Under the pieces are notes generated by a model. That model searched no databases. It saw only the letters and a program-made list of their open reading frames with translations, and was not told the DNA's origin. From an uncultured Clostridia bacterium (GTDB lineage: Bacteria; Bacillota; Clostridia; TANB77; CAG-508): a stretch of 64,000 bases of DNA. Shown piece after piece: positions 1 to 9,800 of the stretch (position 1 is its first letter; the number at the start of each line of letters is the position of its first letter). The translations under genes were made by a program, and so were the position numbers. Location: positions 65,618-129,617 of the forward strand of contig CAMMZC010000004.1 of NCBI GenBank assembly GCA_946529215.1, given 5' to 3'.

Positions 1-849
1 GTAGAGAATATAGAGATTTCGGTTGGAAATGAATATAAAAATAGTGAAGAATATAAAAATTTGGATGAAGATACAAGAAAAATGGTTGACAAAATAGTTG
101 GAAAGGCTGAAAAAGAAGCTGGAGATAAAGCAACTAAAGAAGCACAAAATGAAGTAGATAAAGTAGTTTCAGCACAAGAAAAAGAGATAAAAGAAGTTGC
201 AACAAAAGCTGCGACTACAGCTGCAACAATAACCTCAAAAGGATTATCAAGTGGTGTAATAAGTGGTGTAGCAGAAGCAAGTGCAAAAGAAACTGCCAAT
301 CAAATAGTTAGCCAAATGTCAAATAAAGAAGTTAAAAAAACAATTAGCACAAAATTAGAAGATATGGTAAAACAAGTTGCAGGAGCTACAGCAGAAAATG
401 TTGCAAAACAAGTTGCTCCAAGTGTTGCAGAAAAAACAGCAATAAGTGTAGCAAGCACAATTGCAGATGAAGTAAAAGCTGAAGTTTTGAAACAAGTAAA
501 AACTCAATTACAAACACTATTAGATGAAGGACTAACACCTTTAACTTCAGGAATTAAAGAATTAGACAAAGGTGTATCTCAGCTAAAAGAAGGAACAGGC
601 AAATTAAATGAAGGTGCTGGAAAATTAAGTGATGGAATTGTTAAATTTGATAATGAAGGCATAAGCAAAATATCAAATTTTGTAAATATAGACTTACAAA
701 ATTTTGTTACAAGAGGTAAAAAGCTAGAACAACTTGCTAAAGAATATGATAAATTCAGTTCTGATGAGAAAAGAGAAGATATTAATTTTATTTCTTTAGT
801 TGACTCAATTAAGAAAGATGAAAAGAATGAAGATGAGAAGTCAAATTAA
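1..849 (+). CDS. YhgE/Pip-like heptad-repeat protein, C-terminal part
   Basis: The frame is open from base 1, so the gene starts upstream of the window; only the last ~282 codons are visible. The segment is Ala/Lys/Glu-rich and predicted helical, with many AxxxA/VAxxVA repeats, and around 534-640 it carries the Leu-x-x-Gly heptads (GVSQLKEGTGKLNEGAGKL) typical of YhgE/Pip-family membrane proteins and related X-X-X-Leu-X-X-Gly repeat proteins. No membrane segment is present in this part and the tail is charged, unlike classical YhgE proteins which end in a membrane block, so it may be a different member of the repeat family. A strong terminator follows at 889. Function unknown; family assignment rests on the heptads only. 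Confidence 0.6.
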   Translation, partial: VENIEISVGNEYKNSEEYKNLDEDTRKMVDKIVGKAEKEAGDKATKEAQNEVDKVVSAQEKEIKEVATKAATTAATITSKGLSSGVISGVAEASAKETANQIVSQMSNKEVKKTISTKLEDMVKQVAGATAENVAKQVAPSVAEKTAISVASTIADEVKAEVLKQVKTQLQTLLDEGLTPLTSGIKELDKGVSQLKEGTGKLNEGAGKLSDGIVKFDNEGISKISNFVNIDLQNFVTRGKKLEQLAKEYDKFSSDEKREDINFISLVDSIKKDEKNEDEKSN

Positions 850-888
850 TTAAAAAGTATAAAGAGAATTATTTTAAAAAGAAATTTT

Positions 889-940
889 AACCAAATTACC
901 ACCATAAGCAAAAGTAATGGTGGTAATTTGGTTAATTTAT
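889..940. terminator. Bidirectional intrinsic terminator
   Basis: A perfect 17-bp inverted repeat (889-905 with 917-933) is followed by a T-rich run on the plus strand and preceded by A-rich sequence. It ends the gene at 1-849 and, before the IS insertion, probably also ended the AlbA_2-like gene now displaced to 2492-3964. Confidence 0.8.
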
Positions 941-946
941 TTAATT
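939..946. repeat. Left 8-bp target-site duplication of the IS256 element
   Basis: ATTTAATT immediately left of the left inverted repeat; the identical octamer lies at 2494-2501 directly right of the other end. Eight-bp duplications are normal for IS256-family insertion. Confidence 0.85.
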
Positions 947-2493
947 GACTTTGTCAAGTAAAGTGTGTAATTTTTTTTAAAAATTTTTAAAATTTTTATA
1001 ATCGATGGTAAAAATTGTAAGCCGTCGATTATTTTTTCTTTTGTGTAATAATGTGTACAAATTCTTATCTTTTAGGGTTCACTTAATAGAAGTTAATATA
1101 AATTTACATTAACTTGACATAATGCTACAATACTGCTACTGTTATGTATTTATAAATGTTCATATAAAGCAACTCTGGATTGCATTTCAGGATTCATAGA
1201 TAGCTGATTTCTAACTAAAGACCAATTTGATATAGGTCTATCATTCCATTTTTTGTAAAGTTCCGTTACACGTAAATAAAGTAACTTAAATAGAGCATTT
1301 TCATTCGGAAATGAACCTCTTTTTGTAACTTTTCTAAAACTTGAATTTACACTCTCGATTGCATTAGTTGTGTACATTACTTTTCTTACAGCACTTCCAT
1401 AATTAAATAATTGTTCAACGTGTTTCCAGTTTCTCACCCATACATCAACTGCTCCTGGATATTCACTCCATGCTTGTTTAAATTTTTCAAACTCTGCTTC
1501 TGCAGCTTTTAAACTTGGAGCTCCATACACTTTCTTTAATTGAGATGTAAATGCTTTGTAGCTCTTGCTTGGAACGTATTTTATTGAATTTCTAATTAAG
1601 TGTACAATACATCTTTGGACTACCACATTTTTAAATATTGCTTTTGCACCTTCTTCTAGTCCTGAAACGCCATCCATAGATATGAATAATACATCTTCAA
1701 CACCTCTAGTTTTTAATTCATCAAATATTTGCATCCAATTGTGTTTACTTTCACTTTCATTAAGCCATATTCCCAATATGTCCTTACAGCCATTTACATC
1801 ATATCCTAGTATCGTATATACAGCATAGTTTTTAGTATCATATTCTTTTTTTATTGACACATACATACAATCTACAAACATAAATGTATAGAATTTTTTT
1901 AATGGTCTATTTTGCCATTCTTCAACTTCTGCTAAAACACTATCAGTTATTTCAGAAATCGTTTCTGCAGAGATATTAAATCCATAGATATCTTCTATTG
2001 TATCTGCTATATCTCGTTGACTCATTCCTTTAGCATACATTGATAATACTTTATCTTCTATTCCTGATATGTTCTTCGTTCGCTTTGGTATAGCTAATGG
2101 CTCAAATGTTGCATCTCTGTCTCTTGGTACATTGATTGGTATTTCTCCATATGTAGTTTTTAATGTTTTGCTTCCATATCCATTTCTTCTATTTTGTGTT
2201 TCTTTGTATTCATGATTATTGCTTTCATATCCTAGATGAGCATTCATTTCTCCTTGTAGCATTGCCTCAAATATTGGTCCAAATATCCTTTTTAGTGCAT
2301 TTTGAACATCATCCTTTGTTTCAGGATTATATCTATCCAATATTGTATTTGCTATTTCCACATCTTGTGGATCTCTTTGTATTTTCTTTGCCATATTTAA
2401 TTCCTCCATTTTCTATATTATATTTATTTAGATAAAAAAAGTAAAGTGCATAAGTTAGGTACCTTTAACTTACACACTTTATTTTACACTATC
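947..2493 (-). mobile_element. IS256-family insertion sequence, complete
   Basis: A 1547-bp element with imperfect terminal inverted repeats (947-970 and 2470-2493; about 19 of 24 positions match, the inner 11 bases perfectly) flanked by identical 8-bp target duplications. It carries one transposase gene on the minus strand. Removing the element and one duplication restores a continuous AlbA_2-like gene end (TAA) followed by the terminator at 889-933. The exact duplication and intact transposase suggest recent insertion. Confidence 0.92.
1150..2394 (-). CDS. IS256-family (mutator-type) DDE transposase
   Basis: Transposase of 414 aa, near the usual family length of ~400. The N-terminal part has the family pattern LGYE...RNGYGSKTLKTTYGEI (about residues 55-90). 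The DDE catalytic core follows, with the first Asp in MFVDCMYVSIK, the second in ISMDGVSGLEEG, a VVQRCIVHLIRN stretch, and the Glu in TTNAIESVNSSFRK near the C-terminus. The start at 2394 is preferred because TTTAATTCCTCC on the plus strand gives GGAGGA 7 nt upstream; an ATG five codons earlier lies on top of that site. It is the only gene in the element and appears intact. It would act on the terminal repeats of the element by a cut/copy mechanism and needs no partner seen here. Confidence 0.95.
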   Translation of the reverse strand: MAKKIQRDPQDVEIANTILDRYNPETKDDVQNALKRIFGPIFEAMLQGEMNAHLGYESNNHEYKETQNRRNGYGSKTLKTTYGEIPINVPRDRDATFEPLAIPKRTKNISGIEDKVLSMYAKGMSQRDIADTIEDIYGFNISAETISEITDSVLAEVEEWQNRPLKKFYTFMFVDCMYVSIKKEYDTKNYAVYTILGYDVNGCKDILGIWLNESESKHNWMQIFDELKTRGVEDVLFISMDGVSGLEEGAKAIFKNVVVQRCIVHLIRNSIKYVPSKSYKAFTSQLKKVYGAPSLKAAEAEFEKFKQAWSEYPGAVDVWVRNWKHVEQLFNYGSAVRKVMYTTNAIESVNSSFRKVTKRGSFPNENALFKLLYLRVTELYKKWNDRPISNWSLVRNQLSMNPEMQSRVALYEHL

Positions 2494-3964
2494 ATTTAAT
2501 TTTCCAATATCCTTTTCTATCAGATCCAACACGCTCAATATAGTTTTGATTTTTTAATTCTTTTATATTCAAAGTTATTGCCGGTCTAGATAAATGTAAT
2601 TTTTCTGCTAGTATTTTTTGTGTTATATTAGGATTTTCTTTCATTAACTCTATAATTTTTACTTGAGTTTGATTCAAATTTTCTGTATAGTTTTCTGTAT
2701 AGTTTTCTGTATAGTTCTGTATAATATCATTTTTATTTTCTTTTCTAAAGATAACTGTAAAATCTCTATTATCGGCGATAAACTCTGGCTCTTCCAAATT
2801 CATATTTTTCATTTCTTCGCGCATTGTTTCGATACCTGTATGTCTATTTTCTACTAAATCTGTAGTTCCCTCTAATATTCTTACAATAGTTTTATTTCTT
2901 GCCTCTAACATCTTTTCAGTTCCCAAGTCACTAGGCTTTATTCCACCATACAGACTACCTGGACTTATGATCTGAATCCTATCATCATATATTTGTACAT
3001 AAACATAAGAGCCTTCTCTGTATTTACTGTAATCTCTGTGAATTAAAGCATTTATTATTGCTTCTCTTAATGCTTTCATAGGATAATGCGGTATATCTGT
3101 TCTTTTTCCATCACTATCTATAATAATTTTAGTTCCTATGTTTCTTCTAATGAAAGTTAAAGTTTTTTCAACCATTTCTTCAATAGTTCCTTCAACTCTT
3201 TCATTGTCATCAAATCTTTGCCCTAAGTCTCCTGTTTCTCCTAATTTTCTACCTGGTACAACCACACAAGCAACAAACATCTGTGGAAAATATGCTTGTG
3301 GAAATTCGGCAAACAAAAATGTTCCTGCTACCGTTGGTTTACCTGTTTTACTATCTATTATTCCATTTAATGCTAATATTTTTTTATCTGAAAATTTTGA
3401 TAAATTTGGTTTTGATTTTTTTGTTAATTCAATATAGTTTTTTAATTTTTCTTGCTTAAAGTCTGATAATTCAGCTCTTTCAACAGGTCTTAAATCTTCT
3501 TGTACATTATCTCTATAGCTATATAAATCATAAATTTCATATTCTGTCATATGCTCATCAGAATCTCCTATTCTTATATATGAGCCTTTATTAATTCCTA
3601 ATCCTTTATAATAACAAGGTTTTTGATTTTGTGGAATTTCATTTATTTTTACAGCTAATAATTATTTATCTTTATATATAATTGGTAAAAATACTGGTCT
3701 TATTTTAGGCTCCATTGAGTCTGTGTAAAATGATGTTATTTGTTTTTACAAAATATTTACATCATATACATCTTGCTCTATAAAATTATTATTCTCATTT
3801 ATTCCGAATATTATAATTCCACCATTTTTATTTGCAAATGCTGATATTGTATCATAACATTTTTTTGGAAAATCAATTTTTGCAGTTTTTGCTTCTAGAT
3901 TATCTGTTTCTGTTTGATATTTTTGCATATATTCTATTGCATCAATTACATCTTGTTCGGTCAT
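2492..3964 (-). pseudogene. AlbA_2 (Schlafen-like) RecG-type DNA-binding protein with two in-frame stops
   Basis: Reading from the ATG at 3964 (SD GAGGAGG), one frame runs 491 codons to the IS junction but is broken by TAA at 3746-3748 and TAA at 3662-3664. No frameshift is needed. Residues 1-72 are the start of an AlbA_2 domain (NLEAKTAKIDFPKKCYDTIS, GGIIIFGINE); homology continues through both stops (KPCYYKGLG...KGSYIRIGDSDE) into the ATPase-like C-terminal part (ALREAIINALIHRDYS, VQIYDDRIQIISPG). Near the end there is a four-residue NYTE repeat from 12-bp tandem repeats, then a winged-helix segment (ITQKILAEKLHLSRPAITLN). Family members are regulators or putative phage-defence/DNA-binding proteins. 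The second piece (from 3550) could be made separately, but no good SD is evident. Best read as a recently inactivated gene. Confidence 0.85.
2494..2501. repeat. Right 8-bp target-site duplication of the IS256 element
   Basis: ATTTAATT, the second copy of the octamer at 939-946. It includes the last codons of the neighbouring minus-strand gene, so the insertion changed only the stop codon of that gene from TAA to TGA. Confidence 0.85.
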
Positions 3965-4354
3965 AACTTTTCCTCCTCATATTAATAAAAATTATTTAAT
4001 TTTCTTATATCGAATTTTTACTGCTTTTCATCAGTACATTCTATTTATTTTTTATTGTTTTTATTTCTAATCGCACTTAAAGTACAACTTTTACAGATTG
4101 ATTTTATCATCTTTTTATGTAAAAGTAAAGTTATATTTTAATTTTTTATTCATTTTATAAGGCAATAGTAACAGTGAATTAGGTTGATTTTTTAGATTTT
4201 TTCAAAAAACACTATGATTTTTAATAATTTTGTGATAAAATGAGAAAAACAACTATAAGCTTAAGTAAAAAAATTAGACTATGTGCTTTATAATTTAAGA
4301 AAAGTTAAAGATTAAGTGGAGTTTATGCCTCAAGAGAAAGGAATGACAATAAAT
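3965..4354 (+). promoter_or_regulatory. Intergenic region with a possible promoter for the CNNM gene
   Basis: About 390 bp without a gene between divergent genes. The minus gene's SD lies at its left edge. A TATAAT at 4289-4294 is the clearest -10 candidate for the plus-strand gene, but no good -35 is at 17 bp. Otherwise it is AT-rich DNA in which I see no further structure. Confidence 0.35.
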
Positions 4355-5680
4355 ATGGGAGAAATTATAATATTAATAATACTTGTTTTAATAAATGCAT
4401 TTTTTGCAGCAAGTGAGATTGCATTTATTTCTTTAAATGATGCAAAGATTGATATAGAAGCAAAAGATGGAAACAAGAAGGCTAAAAAAATAAAAAGAAT
4501 GCTAGAAAATCCGAGCAAATTTTTAGCAACAATACAAATTGGAATAACATTTGCAGGATTTTTATCAAGTGCTTTTGCAGCTGAAAGGTTTGCAGGAGAG
4601 CTATCACCAATTTTATATAATTGGATTCCTGCTATAAGTTTAGGTGCTTGGAACAAAGTTGCAATTATAATAATTACAATAATTTTATCATATTTCACAT
4701 TAATTTTTGGAGAACTTGTGCCAAAACGTATTGCAATGAAATATAGTGAGAAAATAGCCTTTGGATCTATAGGAATAATTAGAGCGATTTCTATTGTAAT
4801 GTCACCATTTGTAAGATTTTTAACTTTCTCAACAAATATAGTTTCTAAAATATTTGGAGTTTCTGAAAATGAAGAAGAGACTGTAACAGAAGAAGAAATT
4901 AGAATGATGGTAGATGTTGGGGAAGAAAAAGGTGCAATTGATGAAGAAGAAAAAACAATGATTAACAATGTTTTTGAATTTAATGATAAAATTGTTTCAG
5001 AAATAATGGTGCCAAGAACAGAAATATATGCTGTAGATATGAATTTGAGTATATCAGAATCTATTGAAGAAATGACAGAAAACGAAGATTTTAGATATAG
5101 TAGAATTGTTGTATATGATGAAAATATAGATAATATAAAAGGAATTGTATATCTTAAAGATATTTTACTTTCAGGAAAAAATAAAAATACAAAAATAAAA
5201 AATCTTGTAAAAGAAGCATATTTTGTACCTGATTCAAAACCTGTAAATGAACTATTTGAAGAAATGAGAAAAAATAGAAAACAAATAGCAATTGCAGTAG
5301 ATGAATATGGTGGAACTTCAGGATTAGTAACAATGGAAGACATTTTAGAAGAAATTGTTGGAGAAATATATGATGAATATGATGAAGTAGAAGATATTTA
5401 TCAAGAAATAGATGAAAATACTTTTATTTTAAGTGGAAGTATGGCTATATATGAGGTTGAAGGACTTCTAAATATTGAAATAGAAGATGGAGATTATGAT
5501 ACACTTTCAGGATATTTAGTTGAACAATTAGGAAGAATTCCTGATGAAAAGGAAAAGAAATTAGTTGTTGAAACTCCTGATATTACTTATAAAATAGAAG
5601 AAGTAAAAGATAAAAGAATTACAAAAGTTAAGGCTTGTAAAAATAATCCAAAGCCGGAAGAAGAAGAAAAAGAAGAATAG
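4355..5680 (+). CDS. CNNM/CorC-family (hemolysin C-like) membrane transporter with CBS domains
   Basis: A ~441-aa protein of the DUF21-CBS-CorC family, linked to Mg2+/divalent cation efflux in characterised CNNM/CorC members. The N-terminal DUF21 block (residues ~1-170) has four hydrophobic segments and the diagnostic AFFAASEIAFISL motif; a CBS pair follows (EIMVPRTEIYAVD, then DEYGGTSGLVTMEDILEEIVGEI); the end is a CorC/HlyC C-terminal domain. Start: ATG 4355 fits the AGAAAGGA-type SD at 4335-4342 at the spacing used by other genes here. Upstream in-frame alternatives are ATG 4343, ATG 4325 and GTG 4316. An acidic/Lys tail ends the protein. It stands alone between its own upstream region and the glycosylase gene. 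Confidence 0.9.
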   Translation: MGEIIILIILVLINAFFAASEIAFISLNDAKIDIEAKDGNKKAKKIKRMLENPSKFLATIQIGITFAGFLSSAFAAERFAGELSPILYNWIPAISLGAWNKVAIIIITIILSYFTLIFGELVPKRIAMKYSEKIAFGSIGIIRAISIVMSPFVRFLTFSTNIVSKIFGVSENEEETVTEEEIRMMVDVGEEKGAIDEEEKTMINNVFEFNDKIVSEIMVPRTEIYAVDMNLSISESIEEMTENEDFRYSRIVVYDENIDNIKGIVYLKDILLSGKNKNTKIKNLVKEAYFVPDSKPVNELFEEMRKNRKQIAIAVDEYGGTSGLVTMEDILEEIVGEIYDEYDEVEDIYQEIDENTFILSGSMAIYEVEGLLNIEIEDGDYDTLSGYLVEQLGRIPDEKEKKLVVETPDITYKIEEVKDKRITKVKACKNNPKPEEEEKEE

Positions 5681-5796
5681 TCGATTTAGGCTATTCTTTT
5701 ATATAACAGGATTTACTATAAAGTTGTTAATTGAGCTACGCAACTTGAAGCAAAATTATAAACAAATAATACAAGGCAAAAATAGAAAGGGAAAAA

Positions 5797-6660
5797 ATGA
5801 AACAGCAAAAATATATAATAGAAAACCAAGAATCATTTGAATTAAAAGACATATTTGAATGTGGACAATGTTTTAGGTGGAACGAAAATGAAGATGGAAG
5901 TTACACTGGAGTTATAAACAAAGGTGTATTAAATGTGGAAAAACAAGGTGAAAAAATAATTTTCACAGGTGTTTTAGATGGTGATATTGAAAAATTAGTA
6001 AGATTTTATTTTGACTTAGATCGAAATTATGAAGAAATAAAGGCTCAGCTATCAAATATAGACAAATACTTAAAAACAAGTGTAGAATATGGAAAAGGAA
6101 TAAGGATTTTAAATCAAGATTTGTGGGAAACAATTATTTCTTTTATAATATCTGCAAATAATAATATTCCAAGAATCAAAGGAATAATTGAAAGAATTTC
6201 AAAAAAATATGGAACAGAAATTGAATGGAATGGAAAAAAATATTATATTTTCCCAACTCCTGAGCAATTAAGTCAGGCTACAGTAGAGGACTTGAGAGCT
6301 TTAGGTACAGGCTTTAGAGACATAAGAATTTATGAGACAACTCGAAAAGTTTTAAATAGAGAGGTTGATTTAGATAAAATAGCAAAAAAAGATACATTAA
6401 CTGCAAGAGATGAACTTCTTACTTTATCAGGTGTGGGGCCAAAAGTTGCAGATTGTATTTTGCTTTTTTCTACACTTAAAAGATTTGATGTTTTTCCAAT
6501 TGATGTGTGGGTAAGACGTGTAATGAATGAACTTTATATAAAAAATGATGATGAGAATAAAGTTAGTAAAAAAGAGATTATGAAAATAGCTGAGCAAAAA
6601 TTTGGTGATTTAGAGGGGTTAGCTCAACAGTATTTATTTTATTGGAAGAGAGAAGCTTAA
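5797..6660 (+). CDS. 8-oxoguanine DNA glycosylase/AP lyase (OGG1-like)
   Basis: A 287-aa bacterial OGG1-type base-excision repair enzyme that removes 8-oxoguanine. The N-terminal antiparallel domain has ECGQCFRW, the family signature. The helix-hairpin-helix-GPD core contains LSGVGPKVADC with the Schiff-base lysine at K216 and FPIDVWV with the catalytic aspartate at D236, matching K249 and D268 of human OGG1. No C-terminal iron-sulphur cysteine cluster is seen, in line with OGG1 rather than Nth. Start ATG 5797 has AGAAAGGG upstream. A terminator at 6731 separates it from smc. Confidence 0.92.
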   Translation: MKQQKYIIENQESFELKDIFECGQCFRWNENEDGSYTGVINKGVLNVEKQGEKIIFTGVLDGDIEKLVRFYFDLDRNYEEIKAQLSNIDKYLKTSVEYGKGIRILNQDLWETIISFIISANNNIPRIKGIIERISKKYGTEIEWNGKKYYIFPTPEQLSQATVEDLRALGTGFRDIRIYETTRKVLNREVDLDKIAKKDTLTARDELLTLSGVGPKVADCILLFSTLKRFDVFPIDVWVRRVMNELYIKNDDENKVSKKEIMKIAEQKFGDLEGLAQQYLFYWKREA

Positions 6661-6730
6661 TTACAATTTGTAGCATTTACTACATACACTTGCTTTATAA
6701 TTAATTTAGTTGTAAATTATAACAATGTTT

Positions 6731-6766
6731 AAGAGTTTTTTGCAAAAAATGCAAAAAACTCTTTTA
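6731..6766 (+). terminator. Intrinsic terminator after the OGG1-like gene
   Basis: Perfect inverted repeat AAGAGTTTTTTGCA (6731-6744) with its complement at 6750-6763, followed by T-rich sequence. The A/T-rich lower stem would also work on the other strand. Confidence 0.75.
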
Positions 6767-6822
6767 TATTGCAAAAATTTATGATAAAATGACAAATATA
6801 GACAAAGATAAGGAGAAATATA

Positions 6823-9800
6823 ATGTACCTAAAAAGACTAGAAATGCAAGGATTTAAATCATTTGCAGACAAAACAGTATTAGAATTTATGCCAGGAATT
6901 ACAAGTGTAATAGGGCCAAATGGATCTGGAAAAAGTAATATAGTAGATAGTATAAAATGGATTTTGGGTGAGCAAAGTATGAAAGAACTTAGAGGCGGAA
7001 AGTCAAGTGACATCATATTTGCAGGAACTCAAACTAGAAAATCTTTAGGCTTTGCAGAAGCTTCTCTAATTTTTGACAACACAGATGGGGCTCTTCCAAT
7101 AGAATACACTGAAGTTACTGTTACAAGAAAGATATATAGAAGTGGTGAAACAGGCTATTTTATTAATAAAACACCTTGTAGGCTTAAAGATATTTTAGAG
7201 TTATTTATGGATACAGGAATTGGTAAAGATGGCTATTCTATAATTGGTCAAGGAAAAATTGATCAAATTTTGAGTAATAAATCTGAAGATAGAAGAAATG
7301 TTTTCGAGGAAGCCGCAGGAATTGTAAAATATAAAACAAGAAAAGAAGAATCCGAGAAAAAGCTTGAAAGAACTAAACTTAACTTGCTTAGAATAAATGA
7401 TATTTTAACAGAAATAGAGGCAAATCTTGAACCTCTAAAAAAGCAATCTGAAAAGGCTAGAAGATATTTGGATTTAAAGCAAGAGCTTAAAAATATTGAA
7501 GTTGGACTTTTTGTGTATAATATTGAAAAATATAAAAAAGATATGCAAAAAGTTACAGAAGATATAGATATTATTACATCTAACTGTAATCTTGAAGAAG
7601 GCAAATTAGAAAAAATAAAAATTTTGAAAGAAGAACTTAAAGAAAATATTGATGAAATTACAAACAAAATAGAAGCTATGCAAAATATAGGTTTTGAAAG
7701 TCAGAAAAAACAAGAACAACTAAATTCAGATATTAATGTTTTCAAATCTAAAATAGAAAATAATGAGCAAAATGAGAAAAGATATCTTGAAGAAATTGAA
7801 GAATTAAATAAAAAAATTACTACTTCTGAAGAAGAGATGAATGCAAAACTTGATAAAAAGATAAGTTTAAAAGAAAATAAAGAAAAATTTGTAAAAGAGC
7901 TTGAAGAAAAGGAAAATGAGCTAAAAAAAATAATGGCAACATTTTCTGAGAAAGAACTAAAAATAGAAGATGCAAAAAGAAAATTAGAAGCAAACATAGA
8001 CCAAAAATATGAAATTGAGTCAGAAATAAATACACAAAATACAAATATTGCAAATATAGAAAAAAGAAGCAAACAAATAGAAAATGAAATTTCTTCAAAT
8101 ATTTCTGAGAAAGATAGAATTAATTTTGATAAAGATGATATACAAAAACTATGTTATGAAGCACAAAAAGTGAAAAATGAGGTAGATAAAAATTTAAGTG
8201 AAATATTAACAAAAAAACAAGAAGCAGAAAGTAAAATAAAAAATATAGATCTTAAATTAAATAATCTAAATCAGGACCTTCATTTTAAAGAGTCAAGACA
8301 TAGATTTTTGGTAGAAACAGAAAAAGAAAAAGAAGGATATATAAATAGTGTAAAATCACTTTTGAAAGATTGTCAAAATATAAAAGAACTTGGAAAAGGT
8401 ATGAATGGTGCATTAGCAGAACTTATAGAAGTACCAGAAGAGTTGCAAACAGCAATAGAAATGACCTTAGGTGCAACTCTACAAAACATAGTTACAGAAA
8501 GTGAAGAAGATGCAAAAAGATTAATAGAACATTTAAGAAACAATAAACTTGGAAGAGCTTCATTTTTACCAATTACATCTGTAAGAGGTAAAAAGTTAGA
8601 TAAAATAAAAGGTGCAGGAGATGGAGTTTTAGGAATTGCAGCAGACTTGATTAAATATAACAAAAAATATGAGCAAATTATTTTTAGCCTTTTGGGAAGA
8701 ACTGTAATTGTAAAAAATATGGACATAGCAATAGATTTAGCTAAGAAAAATGGTTATTCATTTAGAATTGTTACAATAGATGGAGATGTTGTTAATCCAT
8801 CAGGTGCAATGGCAGGTGGTTCTGTTGCTAAAAAAACTGTAAATATCTTGGGAAGAAGCAAAGAGATAGAAAAACTTGCAAAACAGATTGAAGACTTAAA
8901 ATCTCAAATAGAGCAACTACAAAATGAAAAACAAAAAATTGTAGATGGTTCAAAAGAAATTTTTGAAAAAGAAAAAGAACTTCAAGAAAAGGCAAAACAA
9001 GCAGAGATTGAATATAATGTTCAAAAACAAAAGAAAGAATCTATTGAACAATTTATTGAAAAAATAGAAAATACTATTCAAAAATTAAGGCAAGAAAAAG
9101 AAAATTTAGCCAAGCAAAAAGAAGAGGCAGAGAAAAATATAAAAACATTTGAAGAAAATGTAGCAAAAATTGTGGAGACAAATTCAGAATTACAACAAAT
9201 GATAGAAAAATTTGCAGAGTCAAACAAAGATACACAAAAGAAGGTTGATGACTTAAATTTTGATATTACAAATTTAAAAATTTCGGTTTCTTCATTTGAT
9301 GAAAGTGAAAATTCTATAGAAGAAATAACAAACATAATGAAGCAAGATATAGAAAATAGCAAAAATAGTATTTCTTCAAAAGAAAAATTGATTGAAGATA
9401 TTAAGCAAGAAAATATAGAACTTGGCGAAAAAATAGAAGATAGTTTAAAGAAAATAGAAGAAGTAAAAAATGAAGTGCAAAATAGTGGAGAAAACATTGA
9501 AAAACTTAAACAAGAAAGAATAAAAACAAATGAGAAGTTAGCACAAAAAGAAACTGAACAGGCTGATGAATACAGGATTATAGAAGATTTGAAATCTCAA
9601 ATAGTTAAGCTTGATGTTAAAAAGAACAAAATCGAGGAAGACTTGAAAGCACAAATTGATAAACTTTGGGAAGAATATGAGCTTACTCCAAATGCAACAG
9701 AAGAATTCGAAAAGCCTGAAAATGTTAGTTTAACACAAAAAAGAGTAAATAATTTACATGCAGATATTCGTGACTTAGGAGATGTAAATGTAAATTCTAT

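Noticed and set aside
4330..5343. Long antisense open frame opposite the CNNM gene (337 codons)
   Set aside because: It mirrors the codon bias of the plus-strand gene, has no SD or recognisable domain, and the plus-strand protein is a clear family member.
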